This document shows positions 1-5,144 of a stretch of DNA of 5,144 bases, piece by piece. Below the pieces are notes generated by a model. The model was not told the origin of the DNA. It was given only the letters and a program-made list of their open reading frames with translations, and searched no databases. Positions within the stretch are counted from its first letter, which is position 1. Every line of letters begins with the position of its first letter. The DNA comes from Arachidicoccus sp050436765. GTDB lineage: Bacteria > Bacteroidota > Bacteroidia > Chitinophagales > Chitinophagaceae. The stretch covers positions 1-5,144 of the forward strand of contig NZ_JBNQGD010000350.1 in the NCBI RefSeq assembly GCF_050436765.1. Direction: 5' to 3'. The translations under genes and the position numbers were made by a program.

Positions 1-1875
1 GAATGTATATCCCTTTGCAAAGCCATCGGTATTCGTCGTTGTCAAAGTAGCGATATCGGCCACGTCAGAATGCTGTACATTTATTTTCCAGGCCTCTGGC
101 GTAAAGGCTAGATAGGGAGATTGCGTTGCATTGGGCATTCCAGGCTTTCCAAGATCATTTAATCCCCATCCCTCTTTAACACGGCTATATGCATTAAACC
201 ACTTATCGACTTCATTTTCACTAAAACGTTCATGCAAAAATTGTCCCAGCACATATTGCGATGACTGATCAACCAATTGACGCCCGGTTGTTTTTTCAAT
301 TAATGATACAATACCCCCTTTTTTCAAATCAAAAACCACTTTGAAATAAGGTGTACTAAAAGTGGGTGATTCATCTTTGGTAATGTCACCTTGTGTCAGC
401 TCCTTGGCAGAAAAACTGCTGTAGCCGGAAGCGGCGACATTTTTCACATACCAATATTTTCCTTTCTCCCAGGGATTTTCAATCATCCCTGATCTTTCCC
501 ACGGTAATGGGTTATATACGACCACACGTTTACCTCGTTTATTAACTGCGGCAGCCAACAGATCTAAGTCTGTATGAAGTTCAGTGCCGACAATATCATT
601 TGTGTTGCGAATGTATTGACGTTTAACTTCATAAGAATATAACCATTTTCTTTTACTCCCTATTTCGGTATGAAGCGCATCGCTATTTTCCAATGCCCCG
701 TAATTGCCATCCGGAGGAAGTGGTTCCGCAGCTGCTTCCGCCATCCATTGTTTCCATGCGTCACCGTAGCTGTAACGTGGGCCGAATTCCGCGTTCATTC
801 CCCAAGTGTGCTCTCCATATAAAAAACTTTGTTCATAGGCTTTTGCCAGTTTTGTAGCAACCGGTGCAACGTCTATACCCCAAGACTTCATTTGTGTATG
901 CAGCCCATCAAGTGCCGATTCCAGCGGACGAATATTTCTGGCAATTTTTGTTTCCTGTGGATTAGCTTGCAATCCTTGAATCCAAGTATCGGGACAATCT
1001 CCCTTAATGGTTTTTAAATTAGGTTTTTCCGCAAAAATTGCTCTAGCAAAATCGTCTAATGTACCGAAGTGTATTTTAACACCGGGTAATTCTTTTGCGG
1101 CATAAGCCAAAAGTTTATCAATCTCATGCAAGGTAGGCGGCCCCTGGTTGTCTCCCGTCATTTGCATGGCAAGATAATTTTTACATGGCCAGTCGGCAGG
1201 CGGTTTGATACTGGAGCCATAAAGAGGTGTATAATTACATAATATTTTTGAGCCATCCGGGCCTTCCCACCAAAACAATTCAGGAAAACGAGGATACTGA
1301 CTAGCTGGATTACATCCCAATTGTAAAAATTGTATACCTGCATTTTTCAACAAGGTTGGCAATACCCAAGAATGACTGGGAACATCTTCCATCTTTGCAC
1401 TGATAGTTAGAGGAAGGCCATATTTTCTATCAATGGCCGAAGCGTAGCCCAAACCACGCACTAAATCTTCATAATCTAAAGATTCCGTCTGCACGATGCC
1501 CGGAAAACCGTCGGCAACAATGCCACCTTCTTTTATTGCTTTTTCAATTCTTATTTTTCGTTCAGGAGTTTGCAATGGCCCCAGCATTTGCGCAGCGAGT
1601 GGCCAGCTAGAGACGTTCCAAGAAAAGCGTTTTTCCTTGGATTGCGTTTGGTTGCTTTCAATCAACTTTAACGCATTATCCATCATCTCTGTACGATAAC
1701 GCTCAAATACATTTTCAGGAAGGTCTGTGAATCCCAAATCGAAATGGGTTCTAAAAACAACCCATATGTCTGTTACTTTGGAAAGGACATTGTTTTTCAC
1801 TTTTGGCATTTGCGCACTTACCGCAAATACCGAAAAACAGAAAAAGGAAAGAACAATAATTTTTACTTTTGACAT
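1..1875 (-). CDS. Secreted GH38-like / DUF5054 family protein, C-terminus cut by window edge
   Basis: The minus-strand frame is open from ATG 1875-1873 to base 1 with no stop, giving 625 residues. Residues 1-21 form a Sec signal peptide: a short basic start (MSKVK), a hydrophobic core, and a likely signal peptidase I cut at VSA|Q. There is no lipobox cysteine, so a periplasmic or secreted protein is expected. The body resembles the N-terminal barrel of GH38 alpha-mannosidases as found in DUF5054 proteins. THFDLGFTDLP (43-53) matches the metal-binding HxD motif (H44, D46). TESLDYEDLVRGL lies at 130-142. KMEDVPSHSWVLPTLLKNAG (161-180) aligns with the GH38 region carrying the catalytic aspartate, here D164. 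GEHTWG (354-359) supplies a further likely metal-ligand histidine, H356. A beta-rich C-terminal part begins near 440 (VVVYNPLPWER 451-461; STPYFKVVFD 507-516). From memory the family runs to about 700 residues, so the missing tail is probably around 100. Family membership is fairly secure. Glycosidase activity and substrate are inferred, and alpha-mannosidase activity should not be assumed. No Shine-Dalgarno sequence precedes the start, which is common in Bacteroidota. Confidence 0.85.
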   Translation of the reverse strand, partial: MSKVKIIVLSFFCFSVFAVSAQMPKVKNNVLSKVTDIWVVFRTHFDLGFTDLPENVFERYRTEMMDNALKLIESNQTQSKEKRFSWNVSSWPLAAQMLGPLQTPERKIRIEKAIKEGGIVADGFPGIVQTESLDYEDLVRGLGYASAIDRKYGLPLTISAKMEDVPSHSWVLPTLLKNAGIQFLQLGCNPASQYPRFPELFWWEGPDGSKILCNYTPLYGSSIKPPADWPCKNYLAMQMTGDNQGPPTLHEIDKLLAYAAKELPGVKIHFGTLDDFARAIFAEKPNLKTIKGDCPDTWIQGLQANPQETKIARNIRPLESALDGLHTQMKSWGIDVAPVATKLAKAYEQSFLYGEHTWGMNAEFGPRYSYGDAWKQWMAEAAAEPLPPDGNYGALENSDALHTEIGSKRKWLYSYEVKRQYIRNTNDIVGTELHTDLDLLAAAVNKRGKRVVVYNPLPWERSGMIENPWEKGKYWYVKNVAASGYSSFSAKELTQGDITKDESPTFSTPYFKVVFDLKKGGIVSLIEKTTGRQLVDQSSQYVLGQFLHERFSENEVDKWFNAYSRVKEGWGLNDLGKPGMPNATQSPYLAFTPEAWKINVQHSDVADIATLTTTNTDGFAKGYTF

Positions 1876-2299
1876 TATAATTACGATTAAAATTAAGAAT
1901 TTTTAGAATTGAGCATTTAAGTTTATTTCGTTTTTTTAGGATTATTTGTTATAGTATTCCATGCACCAAGGCCAGGAGATTGGTAAACATCACTTTTTTT
2001 ATCTTGGACCATTTTATCTATTTTTCATCTGTGCAACTTTGTGCTATGTCCATTAATTTTCGAAACCGTTTGATGCACTACCTCTCTTTTTTAATAGTAA
2101 AAAATACTGCTTTAACTGTGATCGCTTTGACTCTTTTAAAGCCATTTCTTTTATCGCCGATCATTTGTATCCATGCTGTTTCTAAATGCGAAATATGATC
2201 CATGATCTCCCCTTGATGATTCGTTTTACAAACGCGGATAAGATTAAGTAGCCGCCTGGTGCGACAATGTAATCTTCCTTTTGTTCCAATTTGTCTTTT
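1876..2299. other. 424-base spacer without a convincing gene; possible small-gene remains
   Basis: This stretch separates the TIM-barrel gene from the DUF5054 gene, both on the minus strand. It contains no long frame on either strand. Three short protein-like patches occur on the minus strand in different frames. One runs without an ATG from just inside the end of the TIM-barrel gene to about 2182 and includes EDYIVAPGGYLILSAF. One of 41 codons starts at ATG 2203 and stops at 2078, with GGGGAG three bases upstream of the ATG. One of 29 codons starts at ATG 2012 and stops at 1923, 47 bases before the DUF5054 start, and includes SPGLGAWNTITNNP. I recognise none of them with confidence. They could be relics of one frameshifted gene or chance. 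No strong intrinsic terminator (GC-rich stem followed by a T run) and no TAnnTTTG promoter box was found on the minus strand. The hydrophobic plus-strand frame at 1980-2198 looks like a chance product of T-rich DNA. Confidence 0.5.
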
Positions 2300-3115
2300 T
2301 TAGCTGTACCTCTTTTTCAATAGTTCCATCATAAATACATTTACGTCCCACTGATTGCAAATAGGCGTCAACGTAGCAGGTAGTTGAACCATATATGGAT
2401 ACGGTCCAAACTCTGTTGTGATAGTAATAGCAGATTGCTCTTTTTTCTTGCGTTCAACGACTTTATCCCACCAGTTCAAATGCACATTTAATGCGTGTTG
2501 CCATTCAGGCACTCTCGGATCAGTAATTTGCGGGCCGCAGGGATAACCCACCCTCGCATGAAAATGTTCCGTACGATCAATGGCCAGTTGTACTGCTTTT
2601 TGTTGATCTTCTAAAAATGACTCCGCCACACAAACCCAATGTGAAATATCGAGTGTAAGTTTTAAGTCTGGGATTTTTTCGAGAAATTGTCTGGTAATAT
2701 GCGCGGCAAACGAAAACTTATTGCGATGGGTTTCATGTAAGATTTGAATACCTGTTTGAAGGCTCACTTGCAATGCAGCTTCTATTAGCGCACTATTTTG
2801 TTCCATACTGAAAAAGTCTTTACCAGTTTGCGAATTGATTTTTACGCAGGGTAAGGTTCTTACCTTCTCAAGCCAAGCACAATACAGATCGTAATGCTTT
2901 GCATAATTGGCATCGTAAGTATCATAGTGCTGTATAATTATTTTTAGCTTATACTTTTCGGCGATATTCCACATTTGCTCTAGTTCTCCATCGGAAGTCG
3001 TTTGTGCGATTCCAACTTCAAAACCATCGTAGCCAGCATTGCTTGTTTTCTGACAAAAATCGTCCAGGCTTAGATCCTCGCTGCCCCAACGGGGACAAAA
3101 AAATTGAATAGACAT
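2300..3115 (-). CDS. Sugar phosphate isomerase/epimerase-like TIM-barrel protein
   Basis: A complete 271-residue protein of the xylose isomerase-like / AP endonuclease 2 superfamily (Pfam AP_endonuc_2). Its members are usually soluble, metal-dependent enzymes that isomerise, epimerise or otherwise act on sugars and related polyols. The length is typical and there is no signal peptide, so it is probably cytoplasmic. The strand-end motifs run in order: YDGFEVGI (29-36), IIIQHYDTYDA (59-69), ILHETHRNK (125-133), LTLDISHW (153-160), EHFHARVGYPCGPQITDP (183-200) and ITTEFGPYPY (232-241). The expected metal ligands are E128, D156, a histidine of the HFH pair (184/186) and E235; H159 and R188 are likely active-site residues. 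The HAR-VGY-GPQ-DPR pattern followed by EW fits a subgroup common in Bacteroidota, usually annotated only as sugar phosphate isomerase/epimerase. The start is ATG 3115-3113, 40 bases after the GH3 stop, with no Shine-Dalgarno sequence. The tight, same-strand placement suggests cotranscription with the GH3 gene and action on a sugar released by it. The fold is secure; the exact reaction is unknown and phosphorylated substrates are not implied. Confidence 0.88.
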   Translation of the reverse strand: MSIQFFCPRWGSEDLSLDDFCQKTSNAGYDGFEVGIAQTTSDGELEQMWNIAEKYKLKIIIQHYDTYDANYAKHYDLYCAWLEKVRTLPCVKINSQTGKDFFSMEQNSALIEAALQVSLQTGIQILHETHRNKFSFAAHITRQFLEKIPDLKLTLDISHWVCVAESFLEDQQKAVQLAIDRTEHFHARVGYPCGPQITDPRVPEWQHALNVHLNWWDKVVERKKKEQSAITITTEFGPYPYMVQLPATLTPICNQWDVNVFMMELLKKRYS

Positions 3116-3155
3116 ATTGATGATACGTTTACTTTAATGATGCTTCTTATGCTCT

Positions 3156-5144
3156 TTAAAGCTTATAATGAATGGTTGTTTTTCTTAAGATATGACGAGA
3201 TGAATTTCCAATCAAGAGATCAAAGGCTCCGGCATTCACTTTCCAGTTATTGGTTTTTGTATCCCAAAATGAAAAGTCTCTGGCAACCAGCTTCATTCTA
3301 ATAGTTTTCGATTCCCCCGTTTGTAAAAATACTTTCTGGAATGCTTTAAGTTCTTTAGGTGGGCGTATAACTGAGGGCTTCCGTTCAGCAATGTAGAGTT
3401 GAACAACTTCGGCTCCGGCCCGTTTACCTGTATTAGTTACTTTCACATCGACTGCCAGTGTATCCCCATTTTTAAAGACGGACGCCGAGAGTTTGGGTTT
3501 GTCAATGTCGAAAGTAGTATAACTCAACCCATAGCCGAATGGAAAAAGCGGAACTATTTTCTTGGCGTCGAACCAGCGGTAACCCACCAATACACCTTCT
3601 GCATAATTTAGCTGACCAGCAGAATAATTACCAAGCGCATGCGCAGCAATATCTTTCAATTTTTTTGGGAATGTACAGGGTAACTTGCCGGAAGGATTTA
3701 TATCGCCAAACAGAATGGCAGCTAATGCATTCCCCCCTTCTTGTCCACAAAACCAAAATTGAATTAAGGCTTTTGCCTTGTTGACCCATGGCATGGCAAC
3801 AGGTGCTCCACTTTCATTGATGATTACGGTGCAAGGGTTGATGGACACGAATTTCTCTACCATTTCATCCTGACCTTTAGGAAGTTTAATGTCAGTTCGG
3901 TCCTTACCCTCACTCTCCTCAGCATGGGAATCCCCAGTGAAAATCAATACCGCATCGGCAGTTTTAGCTAAATTAGCAATAATCTGATCCGAAGGATTGC
4001 TGGCGTTGGGTTCCATGCTTATATATTCAATTTTGACCCCATCACCCAAGCGTCTACGTAATCCGTCCAATGCAGTTATTTCATAAGGCGGTTTACCTTC
4101 ACCGCTGCCACCGCCATTACATACTTTAAGGTTGGCATTACGACCAATGCACAGCACTGTCTTTAAAGATGCCGGATTCAGGGGAAGTATGTTGTTTTCA
4201 TTTTTAAGCAGAACAATGGCCTCTTCAGCAATGCTAAGTGCAACTGCACGATGAGCAGGCGTATTAAGCACTCCTTTAATCCGGCTAGCGGTATCGGGCC
4301 CTATCTTTTTAATTTTTGCCATTAACCAAAGCATACGTCTAGCTTTCTCATCTACAACAGACTTAGCAAGTTCACCATTTTCTACGGCCTTCTCTAATTT
4401 TGCAAATTGGTAGTCACTACCGATTTTCATTTCGAGGTCGCAACCGGCGAGCGCAGCACGTTTCATATCGTGAACGGCCCCCCAATCACTTACTACCACT
4501 CCTTTAAAGCCCCATTCGTTACGCAGAATGCTTTTCAGCAAATAAGGGTTTTCGCAACACCACTGGCCCCGCAGTTTATTATAGGCACCCATAATCCCCC
4601 AGGATTCCCCTTCTTTGATAGCTGTCTCAAAACCCGGCAAATAGATTTCCCGCAGGGTACGCTCGTCCATTGTCACATTCACGTCGTATCTGTCAAGTTC
4701 CTGGTTATTGGCGACAAAATGCTTAACGCAAGCCGCTACGTCCTGACTTTGTATACCGCGAATAACAGGAGCAGCCATATGGCCGGCCAAAAATGGATCC
4801 TCACCCATAAATTCAAAAGTGCGTCCATCAAGGGGGGTGCGCATGATATTTATGGCAGGGCCCAAACTCATATCTTTACCACGTGCCCGTAGTTCGTTGC
4901 CAAGCGTCTCACCAAAAAATAAACCCATTTCGGGATTCCAAGTAGCAGCCACTGCCGATAGTGGAGGCAGTGCAATGGCGATATCATTGGTTTTCCCCTC
5001 ATACAAATAGGTGCAATTATCCGCCAATTCAGGGCGTACAGCACATGGACCATCCGCGGGAAGAAATGGAGGAATTCCTACTCGAGCAACACCTGCTACA
5101 CTATAAATGTGGTCCCCATGAATTATCTTAACTTTTTCAGCCAA
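3156..5144 (-). CDS. Glycoside hydrolase family 3 enzyme (beta-glucosidase type), N-terminus cut by window edge
   Basis: The minus-strand frame enters from the right edge and ends at the TAA at 3158-3156, giving 662 codons. The first codon, TTG at 5144-5142, is almost certainly an internal leucine: the sequence opens inside the usual start of the GH3 barrel and soon reaches VARVGIPPFLPADGP (19-33). A few tens of residues, including any signal peptide, lie outside. GH3 enzymes remove terminal beta-linked sugars, often glucose or xylose, by a retaining mechanism. Visible parts are: the N-terminal TIM barrel (to about 285) with DGRTFEFMGEDP (106-117), KHFVANNQE (141-149) and GVVVSDWGAVHD (215-226), where D220 is the nucleophile (codon 4487-4485); the alpha/beta sandwich (about 300-540) with ESEGKDR (410-416), which should carry the general acid/base glutamate; and a fibronectin type III-like domain (about 560-645) with RPPKELKAFQKV. 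No PA14 insert is present. The glycine-rich loop (NGGGSGEGKPPY, 343-354) is intact. The enzyme looks functional. Family and catalytic residues are secure; sugar specificity and cell location are not. Confidence 0.95.
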   Translation of the reverse strand: MAEKVKIIHGDHIYSVAGVARVGIPPFLPADGPCAVRPELADNCTYLYEGKTNDIAIALPPLSAVAATWNPEMGLFFGETLGNELRARGKDMSLGPAINIMRTPLDGRTFEFMGEDPFLAGHMAAPVIRGIQSQDVAACVKHFVANNQELDRYDVNVTMDERTLREIYLPGFETAIKEGESWGIMGAYNKLRGQWCCENPYLLKSILRNEWGFKGVVVSDWGAVHDMKRAALAGCDLEMKIGSDYQFAKLEKAVENGELAKSVVDEKARRMLWLMAKIKKIGPDTASRIKGVLNTPAHRAVALSIAEEAIVLLKNENNILPLNPASLKTVLCIGRNANLKVCNGGGSGEGKPPYEITALDGLRRRLGDGVKIEYISMEPNASNPSDQIIANLAKTADAVLIFTGDSHAEESEGKDRTDIKLPKGQDEMVEKFVSINPCTVIINESGAPVAMPWVNKAKALIQFWFCGQEGGNALAAILFGDINPSGKLPCTFPKKLKDIAAHALGNYSAGQLNYAEGVLVGYRWFDAKKIVPLFPFGYGLSYTTFDIDKPKLSASVFKNGDTLAVDVKVTNTGKRAGAEVVQLYIAERKPSVIRPPKELKAFQKVFLQTGESKTIRMKLVARDFSFWDTKTNNWKVNAGAFDLLIGNSSRHILRKTTIHYKL

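Noticed and set aside
829..1699. Short frames inside the DUF5054 gene (plus 829-1017, minus 1158-1343, plus 1496-1699)
   Set aside because: They are out-of-frame or antisense readings of a clearly coding region.
1876..2000. Bacteroidota-type promoter (TTTG and TAnnTTTG) upstream of the DUF5054 gene
   Set aside because: No acceptable match to the -7 box was found on the minus strand, so no promoter is annotated.
1980..2198. 72-codon hydrophobic plus-strand frame in the spacer
   Set aside because: Its hydrophobicity follows from T-rich DNA (many Phe, Leu and Ile codons). It has no ribosome-binding site, no known motif and runs against all neighbouring genes.
2222..2234. CGTTT-TAC-AAACG inverted repeat as a terminator
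   Set aside because: The stem is only five base pairs, is AT-rich, and has no T run after it on the minus strand.
3104..3784. Short plus-strand frames at 3104-3301, 3399-3611 and 3539-3784
   Set aside because: They are antisense to the TIM-barrel gene start and the C-terminal half of the GH3 gene and show no protein family signal.
4407..4892. 161-codon open frame on the plus strand
   Set aside because: It lies wholly antisense to the conserved GH3 catalytic barrel, has no recognisable motif and looks like a by-product of GH3 codon use.
5142..5144. TTG as the start codon of the GH3 gene
   Set aside because: It only happens to be at the window edge. The protein would begin inside the conserved barrel, so the real start lies further right.

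Overview
The window looks like a piece of a carbohydrate-degradation gene cluster from a member of the Bacteroidota. This is an inference from protein style: a GH3 beta-glucosidase-type enzyme, an exported GH38-like/DUF5054 protein and a TIM-barrel sugar isomerase/epimerase sit together, in AT-rich DNA, with few Shine-Dalgarno-like sequences. Genus cannot be read from the sequence; the families Chitinophagaceae and Sphingobacteriaceae would both fit.

All three recognisable genes lie on the minus strand and are read from right to left. The first (3156-5144) is a GH3 glycoside hydrolase whose N-terminus runs off the right edge. After a 40-base gap comes a complete 271-residue xylose-isomerase-like TIM-barrel protein (2300-3115). 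A 424-base stretch without a convincing gene follows (1876-2299). The last gene (1-1875) is a secreted protein of the DUF5054/GH38-like type, 625 residues long in this window and cut off at the left edge before its stop codon.

The shared orientation and the short gap suggest that at least the GH3 and TIM-barrel genes form one transcription unit. The DUF5054 gene may be read through from it or may have its own promoter in the spacer; I found no clear match to the Bacteroidota -7 consensus (TAnnTTTG) there. A plausible joint role is this: the two hydrolase-type proteins release sugars from an oligosaccharide or glycoconjugate, and the TIM-barrel enzyme isomerises, epimerises or otherwise processes an unusual released sugar. 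The substrate cannot be named from sequence.

No RNA gene, CRISPR array, insertion sequence, phage gene or obvious repeat was seen. The most unexplained part is the 424-base spacer. It holds short protein-like patches in different minus-strand frames and may be the remains of a small gene. I did not find a clearly new system here.
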